64,000 bases of DNA from Flavobacterium sp. MDT1-60 (GCF_014844035.1 NZ_CP062159.1:3906001-3970000); one strand, 5' to 3'. Shown: positions 44,532-52,653, counted from the stretch's first letter. Numbers and translations are program-made. The notes: generated from the sequence alone by a model not told the origin.

Positions 44532-44842
44532 GCCTGTTTGGGTAAAGCGTTATGAATTAAAATTGTTAGTTTAAATTCGATTCCGATAAATATTTGTTTG
44601 TTTATGAAAATCCGAAACGTTGATTACTCGTTTCGGCGTAACTCCCAAATTTATAAAAATTTTAATGGAAGCTATTTTATCGGGAAAAAAAATAGTTACA
44701 TAATTCCCATGTCAATTTTACAGAATATTCATGTTTGGGTTAATACATTTTTTTTATTGAGACAATCTTAAAATCAATTCAGTCAAGCTATTGTGTTATA
44801 TCTATCTATTTTAGAGCTTGAATATTGTTCTAATTATGAATT
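44532..44842. other. Divergent intergenic region, nothing firm seen
   Basis: 311 AT-rich bases between the signalling operon and the SDR gene. It must hold promoters in both directions. CCGAAACG...CGTTTCGG (about 44612-44635) is a clean 8-bp inverted repeat with a 9-base gap and may be a regulator site. No small gene seen. Confidence 0.45.
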
Positions 44843-45691
44843 ATGAAAAAGACAAAAACATTTCCGGAACAAAAACAAAAACTTCCAGGTAACGAGCATT
44901 TGATGCATCCGGAACCGGAAATCATTAGAGAAAACTATGTGGGAAGTGGTAAATTATTAGGGAAAGTTGCTTTTATAACCGGTGGCGACAGCGGTATTGG
45001 CCGAAGCGTAGCCGTTCATTTTGCCAGAGAAGGAGCCAATATTGCTATTGTTTACCTTAAAGAAGATACAGATGCACTTGAAACAAAAGCCCTAATAGAA
45101 AAAGAAGGACAAGAATGCTTGCTAATAAGCGGTGATTTAAAAGACGAAAAATTCTGTAAAAACGCTGTAAAAAAATGCCATACCCATTTCAAAAAATTAA
45201 ATATTATAGTCAATAATGCTGCAACACAATTTCCTCAAAATGAATTGGAAAAAATAACGGCTTCGCAGCTTCATAAAACTTTTGAAACTAATATTTATCC
45301 TTATTTTTATATTACAAAAGCAGCGTTGCCGTTTTTAAAAGAAGGCGACACTATTGTCAATACAAGTTCAGTCACAGCGTATCGTGGCAGCGAACATTTA
45401 GCCGATTATGCGAGTACAAAAGGCGCCATCGTGAGTTTTACCAGATCGTTATCAACTATGCTGGCCAAAAAGAAAATACGTGTAAACGGCGTTGCACCAG
45501 GTCCTATTTGGACGCCTTTGATTGTAGCCAGTTTTGATAAATTATCCGATTTCGGAAAAGATAATCCAATGGAAAGAGCCGGGCAACCCTCAGAAGTTGC
45601 GCCTGCCTATGTGTTTTTGGCCTGCGAAGACAGCAGCTATATTACAGGGCAATTTATTCATATTAATGGTGGAGAACTCGTTGGAGGGTAA
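44843..45691 (+). CDS. Short-chain dehydrogenase, YghA-like
   Basis: 282 residues. The first 35 residues (TFPEQKQKLPGNEHLMHPEP) are the N-terminal extension typical of the YghA/GsiB-like glucose-dehydrogenase-type SDR group. Then the Rossmann motif GGDSGIGRS, NNAATQF, the active site SSVTAYRGSEHLADYASTKGA (Ser, Tyr, Lys) and PGPIWTPLI. It should use NAD(P)H on an aldehyde, ketone or sugar. Members are induced by general stress in several bacteria. Transcribed alone, followed by dispersed repeat text at 45692-45790. Confidence 0.92.
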   Translation: MKKTKTFPEQKQKLPGNEHLMHPEPEIIRENYVGSGKLLGKVAFITGGDSGIGRSVAVHFAREGANIAIVYLKEDTDALETKALIEKEGQECLLISGDLKDEKFCKNAVKKCHTHFKKLNIIVNNAATQFPQNELEKITASQLHKTFETNIYPYFYITKAALPFLKEGDTIVNTSSVTAYRGSEHLADYASTKGAIVSFTRSLSTMLAKKKIRVNGVAPGPIWTPLIVASFDKLSDFGKDNPMERAGQPSEVAPAYVFLACEDSSYITGQFIHINGGELVGG

Positions 45692-45790
45692 AAAAGGCTC
45701 AAAGGCTCAGAGTTACAAAGGTTCAAAGATTTTGCTTTTCATGTTTCTAGTCACCTTGCTTTGTGACTGAGACTGAAAACTGTCACTGAG
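45692..45790. repeat. Dispersed repeat text after the SDR gene
   Basis: AAAGGCTCAAAGGCTCAGAGTTACAAAGGTTCAAAG words followed by a GTCAC...GTGAC-type inverted segment (45749-45772). Like the stretches at 47228-47270 and 57219-57304. Confidence 0.5.
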
Positions 45791-45813
45791 ATAAAAATTT
45801 AGAAATTTAAAAG

Positions 45814-46077
45814 ATGAATTATATAGATATTATCGGATTATTTGCAGGAACTTGTGTTACTATATCCGTCATTCCTCAGATTTTGAAGGTGTGGAGAACT
45901 AAAAAAGTGAAGGCTATTTCGCTGAAAACTTTTAGCATCCTGACTTTCGGAATTATGGTATGGATTATTTATGGCATTCTCAAAAATGATCTTCCTATAA
46001 TAATTACCAACAGTGTTTCTTTTTGTCTGAACCTGCTTATGGTTTATTTTATTATTTATTATGAGAAAGAATCTTAG
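45814..46077 (+). CDS. SemiSWEET sugar transporter (PQ-loop)
   Basis: 87 residues with three membrane helices (about 5-24, 38-58, 62-82), the full unit of a bacterial SemiSWEET. The PQ motif lies in ISVIPQILKVWRTKKVKAISL at the end of helix 1, and the second landmark is FGIMVWIIYGILKNDLPIIITNS with the conserved Trp and Asn. SemiSWEETs work as dimers and let sugars pass by facilitated diffusion. Alone between repeat stretches. Confidence 0.92.
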   Translation: MNYIDIIGLFAGTCVTISVIPQILKVWRTKKVKAISLKTFSILTFGIMVWIIYGILKNDLPIIITNSVSFCLNLLMVYFIIYYEKES

Positions 46078-46182
46078 TACTGAGCTGCTAAGATACTAAG
46101 GCGCTAAGGTTCTAAGATTTTTTAACTATCAACAATGTCATGCCGAGGGGACGAGGGATGACAAAAATGAGCTTATGGAAAT

Positions 46183-46215
46183 AAAAAAAACAGCTCGTTA
46201 TAAAAGCTGTTTTTT
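46183..46215. terminator. Bidirectional terminator
   Basis: AAAACAGCT-N8-AGCTGTTTTTT, between the SemiSWEET gene (plus) and the convergent AraC-like gene (minus). Confidence 0.75.
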
Positions 46216-46246
46216 CATAATAGTTAGTTAAGATATGTGATGCTTA

Positions 46247-47077
46247 TTAGCTAGCTAATTTTTGATTGTATGGTTTAAATGAAAAATGATATTTTTCTTT
46301 AAAAATACGTGGCAGATAATTTCGGCTTGCTAAACCTGCCGCACTAATTACATCGGCGAAATTAAGATTCGAAATTCTCCTGATTTCATTAATTTGTCTG
46401 TTAGCTAAATTCATTATTGGCTCAAAAGTTTTAACATAATTGTAACTATGTTGGGCTATCTCCATCTCTAAAATAATGTTTAGGATACTTTTTTGAAGTA
46501 AACTTTTAACAATTCCTTTTTGAGGTATATTATTTAGTTCTTGTAATTTTTCAGCAATTTTTTGATTTTTGGCTCCGATATATAAAAACTGCCCGGATTC
46601 TGTAGTGAATCTTTTTTTAAGTTGAGAAACCAATGTAATATTATTTTCTTTAACAGAAGCCTGAGTTGGCATTCCTACTAATGAAAACTGAATTGGCTTA
46701 TGGCTCTCAAAAAACAACACACTATTTATAAGAGACGTATTATTTAAAACTGCCGTCTGATTCTTTTTAATTTTTTTTTGCGTTCCATTCGCACCAAAAC
46801 TATGTGCTAACGTTCCTTGTTCGCAATAAGCAAAAAAGACTGGAGCCGTTTGGAGCGATTCTATACTTAAAGTTACATCGTGATTAAATACAAGATCAAA
46901 ATTAAGGTATGACATTTCTTTTTCAAAACGTATCGCTTTGATCGTTCCTCGTGCCCATTTTGATTTTATATTTAATGTGTATTCATTGTTGCTTACTGAT
47001 AATTCACCATCAAAACTTTCTTTAAGGTCATTAAAAATAGTATTGAATCCTCCAGTATTTAAGTATAATTTTTTCAT
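46247..47077 (-). CDS. AraC-like protein with a shortened DNA-binding domain
   Basis: 276 residues. Residues 1-190 look like a ligand/cupin-like N-domain (weak strands, LNFDLVFNHDVTLSIES, FFAYCEQGTLAHSF). The C-terminus has one recognisable AraC-type helix-turn-helix (DVISAAGLASRNYLPRIFKEKYHFSFKPYNQKLA), preceded by a helix LANRQINEIRRISNLNF. A standard AraC domain has two HTH units in about 100 residues; here the first is not clear, so it may have diverged. Regulator by inference; target unknown. It may control its own expression. The following 495-bp space has duplicated repeat text. Confidence 0.65.
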   Translation of the reverse strand: MKKLYLNTGGFNTIFNDLKESFDGELSVSNNEYTLNIKSKWARGTIKAIRFEKEMSYLNFDLVFNHDVTLSIESLQTAPVFFAYCEQGTLAHSFGANGTQKKIKKNQTAVLNNTSLINSVLFFESHKPIQFSLVGMPTQASVKENNITLVSQLKKRFTTESGQFLYIGAKNQKIAEKLQELNNIPQKGIVKSLLQKSILNIILEMEIAQHSYNYVKTFEPIMNLANRQINEIRRISNLNFADVISAAGLASRNYLPRIFKEKYHFSFKPYNQKLAS

Positions 47078-47263
47078 GTTGGTCTGGTTTAAATAAAAGT
47101 GGTTTAGTATAATGTACTACAAACCTATTTTTGGTTTTTACTTTGTTATTTTGATACTTCAAAGTTCGTACATATTGCAAATCAATTTATTACACAATTT
47201 TGGAGAGAATTTTCATAATTATTAGAAGGGAGGTGCAAAGGTTCAAAGGTGCAAGGGCGCAAA

Positions 47264-47497
47264 GGCTAGCAATATGTCTATATTTGGATCTACAATGTGG
47301 CACTTGCGTAATTCATCAATTCAATTTTACATACGAATAAATACCTTGAACCTCTTAACCTCTGATCTCAAAGGTGCAAAGGCTACCTATATTTCTATAT
47401 TTGGATCTTTAATGTGGTACTTACGCAATTCATTTACTGAATTTCACATACAAATAAATACCTTTGAACCTCTGGAACTCTGAACCTTTGCACCTCA
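47264..47497. repeat. 117-bp tandem duplication
   Basis: Two imperfect copies, 47264-47380 and 47381-47497, each with GGCTA..., TATTTGGATCT..AATGTGG.ACTT.CG.AATTCAT and an end of the type ATAAATACCTT..GAACCTCT. Outer text is GGTGCAAAGGTTCAAAGG, a dispersed repeat word. As 117 is divisible by three, an open frame of 69 codons runs through both; it is taken as chance. Confidence 0.7.
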
Positions 47498-47537
47498 AAA
47501 AAAAACAGCTGCCTTCAGAAAAATCTGAAAACAGCTG
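47497..47537 (-). terminator. Terminator of the EGMSDP-family gene
   Basis: CAGCTG-cc-TTCAGA-aaaa-TCTGAA-aa-CAGCTG hairpin followed by nine T on the minus strand, about 35 bases after the stop of the gene at 47573. Confidence 0.75.
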
Positions 47538-47572
47538 CTTCTCAGCAAAATAAAAATACCTACTTAATTATC

Positions 47573-47911
47573 TTACGTAAGTTTATGGATATCTGCATTA
47601 ACAGAATAATTTTCCTCCGGAATATCCTTAAAGAATTCCGCTTCTTCTAAATCGGCTGTTGGGCCGTATCCTATTAAATGAGTTCCTTTTTTTTGATCAC
47701 CGGTTTGTATTACATATAAAATAGACATATCGTCCGGATCACTCATACCTTCGTAGCGATGGTGTGCAACTATAAAAATTTCTTCTGGTTTATAAGCGTA
47801 TTTTGTTTCTGAGTCTAACAGGCAGCCATTTTCAAACAAAAAATTTGCAGTATAACCCTCTTCCTGATATTTCTTAATATAATCGGTTTCGTGTCTTTGT
47901 TCTTTTTTCAT
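47573..47911 (-). CDS. Small EGMSDP-motif protein, function unknown
   Basis: 112 residues, soluble. It has the pattern FIVAHHRYEGMSDPDDMSILYVIQT, known to me from small Bacteroidota proteins that databases often label 'phosphoribosylpyrophosphate synthetase'; at 112 residues and with no PRPP loop it cannot be that enzyme. The N-terminal part (YIKKYQEEGYTANFLFENGCLL) fits the same group. Transcribed alone, with a strong terminator. Function unknown. Confidence 0.7.
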   Translation of the reverse strand: MKKEQRHETDYIKKYQEEGYTANFLFENGCLLDSETKYAYKPEEIFIVAHHRYEGMSDPDDMSILYVIQTGDQKKGTHLIGYGPTADLEEAEFFKDIPEENYSVNADIHKLT

Positions 47912-48131
47912 GACTTAAGTTTTAAGCGGGATTATTTTGTAAATCTTTGATTTATCAAATTTCATCATTGCTATCAAATAAAATTAACTCAATAGATTTA
48001 AATCTTGCCTCAATTAAAAAAGGCGAAATAAAATCAATAATTATTTTACTAATTTTAAATTCTCTAAAATGATTTTAGAAAGTAGTATTTAAAAAAATAT
48101 ATTTATTCTTTATAATAAAAACCAAAATTTG

Positions 48132-48364
48132 ATGACCAAAGTAAATCAGGATTTTCTGGCCAAAGGTGGTGAAATGGAGGCCTAACACGCGCTAAAGACC
48201 GGAGTAAAACTGCAGTAGGTCCGGTCGAATCATGGTCACAAGCTTATGTGAAATTGGTTTAGCGATTGTAAAAAAAAATTGTTGAGAATCATAAAGGTTT
48301 TATTACAACGTACAGCGAAAAAGATGAAGGAGCTACTTTTGATATTTGTTTACCTGAATTATAG
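48132..48364 (+). pseudogene. Decayed histidine kinase remnant
   Basis: Two pieces of a sensor kinase lie 60 bases apart. Left: ATG at 48132, FLAKGGEM, a stop, then in another frame KDRSKTAVGPVESWSQAY, the start of a GAF/PAS-type kinase. Right: EIGLAIVKK, one A too many in an A9 run (48269-48278), then IVENHKGFITTYSEKDEGAT and FDICLPEL with stop at 48362-48364, the G2 box and final strand of a HATPase. The whole middle is deleted and frames are broken. A receiver gene on the other strand follows at once, so a two-component pair may once have lain here. Confidence 0.75.
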
Positions 48365-48367
48365 TAA

Positions 48368-48405
48368 AATAAAAAACACACAAGCTTAAATAATACTTAT
48401 GTGTT
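48368..48405. terminator. Terminator-like hairpin
   Basis: AAAACACACAAG pairs with CTTATGTGTTTT (one mismatch). Lies between the kinase remnant and the end of the convergent receiver gene. Confidence 0.6.
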
Positions 48406-48430
48406 TTATATAGGTTTAAAATTTTATTAT

Positions 48431-48859
48431 TTACGATTTGTACACAAAATTTTTATGGTCCGTGACAAATTCTTTCCAATTGATTCTTAAGGCATGTTCG
48501 ATAGATTTTACAATATCCTTCATTAGAACGGGCTTGGTTATAAACAAATTAGCCCCTAACAAACGACATTTTTCTATAATACCAGGCTCATTAGAAGTTG
48601 AAAAAATGATAACAGGAGTATCTTTTTTTTCTGAACTTCTCAGTTCTTTCAAAACATCAAAACCATTTTTTCCCGGCATGTTCAGGTCCAAAAAAACGAC
48701 ATGTGGTGTTGGTGGCGGATTATAGATTGCTACTAGCAATTTATCTCCTCCATTATAAGTTTTTAGGTGTATTTTTTCTTGTAATAACTCCACTGCATCT
48801 TCAAAAATACTCAAATCGTCTTCATCATCATCCGTGTAAAATATCGTCAAATTTGTCAT
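48431..48859 (-). CDS. Stand-alone receiver protein (Rcp1-like)
   Basis: 142 residues. Acidic pocket TDDDEDD (about 9-15), phosphoacceptor Asp58 (VVFLDLNMPGKNGFD), Thr/Ser in IIFSTSNE and Lys in LFITKPVLMKD. The FLDLNMPGKNGFDVL form is that of the single-domain receivers that serve phytochrome-like kinases (Rcp1 type). No output domain. Its partner may have been the kinase now decayed at 48132-48364, or the RR-HK/hybrid kinases at 39734-44531. Confidence 0.93.
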   Translation of the reverse strand: MTNLTIFYTDDDEDDLSIFEDAVELLQEKIHLKTYNGGDKLLVAIYNPPPTPHVVFLDLNMPGKNGFDVLKELRSSEKKDTPVIIFSTSNEPGIIEKCRLLGANLFITKPVLMKDIVKSIEHALRINWKEFVTDHKNFVYKS

Positions 48860-49107
48860 GTATTAAGTGAAACTATTTAAGTTTAATCAAAGATAGGTCA
48901 AATTTATAGATTTATTACTTTGTTTACAAACCCTCACAATAAATTAATAGTTGTAATCTCATAATTAATAAAGTAAATTATATAACCTCAAATAATATAT
49001 AAAAAGCAATTTTACTTTTATAAACTGAGTCTTTACAAATACTATTTTAACTCATAGTAAATAAGACGCTTAACTATTTTACAATCATTAATTAAAACAT
49101 AAAAGTC

Positions 49108-49611
49108 ATGGGAGATCATAAAGACCTTACGAACGAATTTGCTGTAGATAAAATAAAAGATCTTGCAGAAAACATAAAAACATGTATGTTTTGTACCTAC
49201 AATGAATACAGATTACAATCACGACCAATGTCTGTTCAAAAAATTGATGATTTGGGTCAACTTTGGTTTTTATCAGATAGAAACAGCAGTCAAAATGCAG
49301 AAATCAGCCTGAATCCACAAGTTGAAATTTTCTTTTCTGAACCGCATGATAAATTTCTGACTTTACACGGCACTGCAACTATTTCATACGATCGCGAAAC
49401 AATAAAAGAATTATGGAATCCAATTGTTAAAGTCTGGATGCCGGGCGGTGAAGACGATCCAAATTTAAGTGTTATTAAAGTCGTTCCGGAAGATGGTTAT
49501 TATTGGAATAACAAAAACGGAAAAATGGTTGCTATTGCAAAAATGGCTGCTGCCTTTGTAACCGGGAAAACTATGGATGACGGAATTGAAGGTAACTTAA
49601 CGTTGCAATAG
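49108..49611 (+). CDS. PPOX-type general stress protein (split-barrel flavoprotein)
   Basis: 167 residues with the split-barrel FMN-binding fold: IKTCMFCTYNEYRLQSRPMSV, GQLWFLSDRNSSQNAEI, VEIFFSEPHDKFLTLHGTATI and a C-terminal helix (MVAIAKMAAAFVTGK). This fits the pyridoxamine-phosphate-oxidase-like 'general stress protein 26' group, which binds FMN or FAD but is not PdxH. It probably reduces or buffers a flavin-dependent substrate under stress. Monocistronic; the 49621-49721 inverted repeat follows. Confidence 0.9.
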   Translation: MGDHKDLTNEFAVDKIKDLAENIKTCMFCTYNEYRLQSRPMSVQKIDDLGQLWFLSDRNSSQNAEISLNPQVEIFFSEPHDKFLTLHGTATISYDRETIKELWNPIVKVWMPGGEDDPNLSVIKVVPEDGYYWNNKNGKMVAIAKMAAAFVTGKTMDDGIEGNLTLQ

Positions 49612-49620
49612 TTTTATTAT

Positions 49621-49721
49621 TTAACCGCAAAGTTCGCAAGGATTTTACGCAAAGGACACAAAGAAAAATACTAAAAATCTTTGCGAACCTTGCGCAAACC
49701 CTTTGCGAACTTTGCGGTTAA
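49621..49721. repeat. Large inverted repeat (TTAACCGCAAAGTTCGC)
   Basis: 17-bp perfect arms: TTAACCGCAAAGTTCGC (49621-49637) and GCGAACTTTGCGGTTAA (49705-49721), with AAGG...CCTTGCGCAAACCC text inside. It lies between convergent genes and supplies the stop codon of the DUF72 gene (49718-49720). The same 21-base left arm is found in the coding start of czcB. Confidence 0.85.
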
Positions 49722-50431
49722 AAATTCATTGTCTTAAACTCCAACGCATTTAAAATTCCAGCGTCACTGGCAGTATTATTAAAATATACAAACCCTGGTT
49801 TTAAAGCTATTTCTTTTTTTATCTGAAGTAATTCCTCAGTATCATAACTCGAATAAAACATTTTCGGAACGCCATGAAATCTAACAAATACCAAAGGAAA
49901 ATTAGTAAAAATAGTTTTTGGCAATTGCGGATGACTCACGCTGCAAAATGTTATATTGTGTGCTAAAAAAGCATCCCAAACTTCAGGTATCCACCAGCTT
50001 TCATGTCGAAACTCAATTACATTTTTAAACTCAGTATTAAGGTTTTGAATAATTAACTGCAGATTTTCAGGGCTAAACTTATAACTTGGTGGAAATTGAA
50101 ATAAAACTGCACCTAGTTTATCTTTAAAACCTAATTTACAAATCTGATAAAATTCAGAAATCAAATCTTCGCAGTTAATAAACTTTTTAATATGCGTAAT
50201 TTCTTTGTGCGCTTTGACTGAAAATGCAAAATCTTCCGGTGCTTTATTATACCAATTTTCGAATACTTTTACTGTTGGGAATCTATAAAAACTTCCGTTA
50301 AATTCATATGTATTAAAGTGCTGGCAATAAAAGTCAAACCATTTTGAAGCAGGTAAGTTTTCCGGATAGAAAATTCCTTTCCAAAATCGGTTATTAAAGC
50401 TGGAGCATCCTATTTGAATTTCATTTTTCAT
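49718..50431 (-). CDS. DUF72 family protein (YecE-like TIM barrel)
   Basis: 237 residues from the ATG at 50431, which overlaps the stop of the Nei-type gene (ATGA); an alternative start six codons up is less likely. DUF72 landmarks: IQIGCSSFNNRFWKGIFYP, YCQHFNTYEFNGSFYRFPT, FAFSVKAHKEITH, AVLFQFPPSY, FRHESW and FVRFHGVP. TIM-barrel fold; no reaction is known, though a link to DNA repair or stress has been proposed from context. Here it directly follows a DNA glycosylase gene and shares its transcript, which supports such a link. Confidence 0.9.
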   Translation of the reverse strand: MKNEIQIGCSSFNNRFWKGIFYPENLPASKWFDFYCQHFNTYEFNGSFYRFPTVKVFENWYNKAPEDFAFSVKAHKEITHIKKFINCEDLISEFYQICKLGFKDKLGAVLFQFPPSYKFSPENLQLIIQNLNTEFKNVIEFRHESWWIPEVWDAFLAHNITFCSVSHPQLPKTIFTNFPLVFVRFHGVPKMFYSSYDTEELLQIKKEIALKPGFVYFNNTASDAGILNALEFKTMNF

Positions 50432-51159
50432 GTGTGCAGGTTTTGACAATTGGTACAGAAAAAACTTCGTCTTTTTTTGTGGCCTGTATATTTTTTTATC
50501 AGTGGTAAATTACAGCGCAAACAGACTGTTTTCGTATGAGCTTCCCAATGCTTTTTTAATTCATATTTTTTCTTCCAATACAGGAATTCAAAACTATAAA
50601 TGGAACATTCTGAAATAATTTCATTAAGATGATCAAACGGAATTTTACCTACCAAAGATTCTGGATGAATGTGGCATCGGTACAAAACTTCATTTTTAAT
50701 GATATTCCCTACTCCGGCAAATATATTTTGGTCTAACATTGCATCGCAAATCATTTCATTTGGAAGTTTTTCTAAGCTTTGCATTGCTTTTTTTGGATCC
50801 CAATTATCGTTCATCACATCTTCGCTCCAATCATAGAAATCATTAATATTTCCTTCCAGAATTTTTATCGAGCAGGTATAAAAGTTGATTTCGCCATCAG
50901 AAAAAACCAGACTTAATCTCGGTGGGGTTTCCTTTCGTTCGTTGACACGATACGTTCCAAACATCAGCATATGAATCTTTAGAGTAAATCCTTCAAAACA
51001 AATTAAAAAATGTTTTCCCCAGGTTTTAAACTCCAATATAGTTTTGTCTTTAAGCCGCTGAATATCAATAGAACTATTTCCGGAAACGTCGATGATCTTT
51101 TTTCCTGTAAATTGTTGCACATCTTCTTTTAATATCACTATAGATGGACCTTCGGGCAT
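50428..51159 (-). CDS. nei: Fpg/Nei-family DNA glycosylase (endonuclease VIII type)
   Basis: 243 residues. Starts MPEGPS, with Pro2 as the expected nucleophile and Glu3 as catalytic acid. Helix-two-turns-helix region (NEMICDAMLDQNIFAGVGNIIKNEVLYRCHIHPES) and C-terminal zinc finger CLRCNLP..RRSFFCTNCQ with four Cys. A little shorter than E. coli Nei (263). It removes oxidised pyrimidines and cuts the abasic site. Its start lies just after the terminator at 51184-51212, and its stop overlaps the DUF72 start by four bases. Confidence 0.93.
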   Translation of the reverse strand: MPEGPSIVILKEDVQQFTGKKIIDVSGNSSIDIQRLKDKTILEFKTWGKHFLICFEGFTLKIHMLMFGTYRVNERKETPPRLSLVFSDGEINFYTCSIKILEGNINDFYDWSEDVMNDNWDPKKAMQSLEKLPNEMICDAMLDQNIFAGVGNIIKNEVLYRCHIHPESLVGKIPFDHLNEIISECSIYSFEFLYWKKKYELKKHWEAHTKTVCLRCNLPLIKKYTGHKKRRSFFCTNCQNLHT

Positions 51160-51183
51160 AATATGGCTTTTAAATTTATAATT

Positions 51184-51212
51184 AAAAAGTGCAGTTTAAA
51201 AACTGCACTTTT
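51184..51212. terminator. Terminator of the DUF892 gene
   Basis: AAAAGTGCAGTTT pairs with AAACTGCACTTTT around AA. About 20 bases after the DUF892 stop and 25 ahead of the nei start, so it separates the two transcripts. Confidence 0.85.
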
Positions 51213-51232
51213 ATATTGTATTTTCAAAAAAC

Positions 51233-51835
51233 TTAATTCGCTTCTGCAGCTTCAAAGTTTACGGCATTTACAGCCACAATTGTTAATGTTTTATCAGCAC
51301 CTTTTTCTTCTTCAAGCGTTTGCTCTAATAAAGATGCAGCTTCTGACATTCCCAATGTTTCTGCAAATTGTCTTAAGGTACCATAAGTAGCAATTTCATA
51401 ATGCTCAATTTTCTGGCAGGCAGCTATTATTCCGGCATCACGAACAACGCCAATTTCTGTTTCTTCCAGAATTCCGTTTCCTTCTTCAATTAAACCCGCC
51501 ATTGCGTCACATTTTTTTGCAGTAGCTTTTTGTCCGGCCAGTTCAAAAACCTGCTCTAAACGGCTAATTTGTCCTTCTGTTTCTGTCAAATGATTGTTTA
51601 ATGCATCAATAAGTTCTTTTGATGTTGCATTTTTAGCCATTTTCGGAAGTGCTTTTGTCAAAGCTTTCTCAGCCCAGTAAATGTCTTTTAGTCCGTCTTC
51701 AAATAATTCTGTTAATCCTGACGCGGCATCAGATTTTGGTTTTGTTACTCCTGCTTTTGTTGCAGTCTTTGTAGTTGAAGCAGATTTTGCAGTTGTTTTT
51801 GCAGCTGTCTCTTTTTTATTCGTTGTAGTTTTCAT
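51233..51835 (-). CDS. DUF892 ferritin-like protein (YciF-like)
   Basis: 200 residues. The first 35 residues are a Lys/Thr/Ala-rich tail (ETAAKTTAKSASTTKTATKA) like histone-H1-type tails and may bind DNA. The ferritin-like four-helix domain (38-200) has LTELFEDGLKDIYWAEKALTKALPKMA, HLTETEGQISRLEQVFE, EHYEIATYGTLR and LLEQTLEEEKGAD, with the Glu/His set for a di-iron site. YciF-type proteins are stress-induced; role unproven. The tail may fix it to the nucleoid, as in Dps-like protection. Monocistronic. Confidence 0.9.
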   Translation of the reverse strand: MKTTTNKKETAAKTTAKSASTTKTATKAGVTKPKSDAASGLTELFEDGLKDIYWAEKALTKALPKMAKNATSKELIDALNNHLTETEGQISRLEQVFELAGQKATAKKCDAMAGLIEEGNGILEETEIGVVRDAGIIAACQKIEHYEIATYGTLRQFAETLGMSEAASLLEQTLEEEKGADKTLTIVAVNAVNFEAAEAN

Positions 51836-52026
51836 AATAAAAATTTATATGGATTAATATTTTTTAAAATTACTTTACCAGAGATCGGTTTTAGTTATAT
51901 CATTATTTAATAAAATTTCATTCTAAACACCTGTTAATTATACAATTGCATTTAAAAATCATATAAGAAAATCCTTCATGTTCAGGGTTAGATTTGTAAC
52001 ACACTAATACTATAAAACTTTATATT

Positions 52027-52545
52027 ATGAATACTACAGAACAAAAAAACAGTACAACCAGTAATAGAGATCCGAGAAATCAAAATCTAAATACTGCCGA
52101 TAAAAACAGACTGATGAATGAAGAACTGTATGATATCGACGACATGAAAGAAACTGACGACAATAACAGCGAAATCGCAGAACGCGGATATATGGTTAGA
52201 AATGGTCATAATCCAAATGAGGTAAATCCTGATGAAATGTTTTATGATAAGGAAGATATTGAGGATCTGGACGACGATTTTCACTCTAAAAAAGATCTAA
52301 TTCATAATAGTGATGATTTATATGATGATGCCGTAGATGCTGATCTTGATCCTGCTGTTGATGAATTGGATAATCCTTCAGACATTCGTGAACGCGAAGA
52401 TGGTGACTTTAATGAAGTTGACGATTTGGAAGATATCGACGAAGATGATGAGGATGAAATTGAAGAAGATGAAATTGAAGAGGATCAAATTGAAGAAGAA
52501 AATTCTGAAGAAGATTATCCTGCAAATGATCCCAGAAAATTCTAA
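52027..52545 (+). CDS. Highly acidic low-complexity protein
   Basis: 172 residues, dominated by Asp and Glu (long runs such as DLEDIDEDDEDEIEEDEIEE near the C-terminus) with very few hydrophobic residues; it is probably disordered. N-terminal NSTTSNRDPRNQNLNTADKNR and the end DYPANDPRKF are the only varied parts. Such proteins may act as counter-ion, metal-binding or desiccation protectants; no family recognised. Lies in the stress-type cluster, with its own terminator at 52569-52599. GAAGATGAAATTGAAGAGGAT units point to growth by triplet/hexamer slippage. Confidence 0.75.
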   Translation: MNTTEQKNSTTSNRDPRNQNLNTADKNRLMNEELYDIDDMKETDDNNSEIAERGYMVRNGHNPNEVNPDEMFYDKEDIEDLDDDFHSKKDLIHNSDDLYDDAVDADLDPAVDELDNPSDIREREDGDFNEVDDLEDIDEDDEDEIEEDEIEEDQIEEENSEEDYPANDPRKF

Positions 52546-52568
52546 GGTCAAAAAAGCTAAGAAACAAG

Positions 52569-52599
52569 AAAACCGTTAATCACTTAACGGTTTTTTTTG
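52569..52599 (+). terminator. Terminator of the acidic-protein gene
   Basis: AAAACCGTTAA-tca-CTTAACGGTTTTTTTT hairpin with eight T. Followed by a GCCACAGATT half-repeat at 52608. Confidence 0.85.
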
Positions 52600-52653
52600 T
52601 TTTTGATGCCACAGATTAAGAGATTAAAAAAGATTAGAATCTGTTCTTCCAGA

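Noticed and set aside
47274..47483. 69-codon plus-strand open frame in the tandem duplication
   Set aside because: It exists because the unit length (117) is divisible by three; it has no family features and its text is repeat-like.
47573..47911. Name 'phosphoribosylpyrophosphate synthetase' for the EGMSDP protein
   Set aside because: 112 residues without a PRPP loop cannot be that enzyme; the label known for this group looks like a propagated error.
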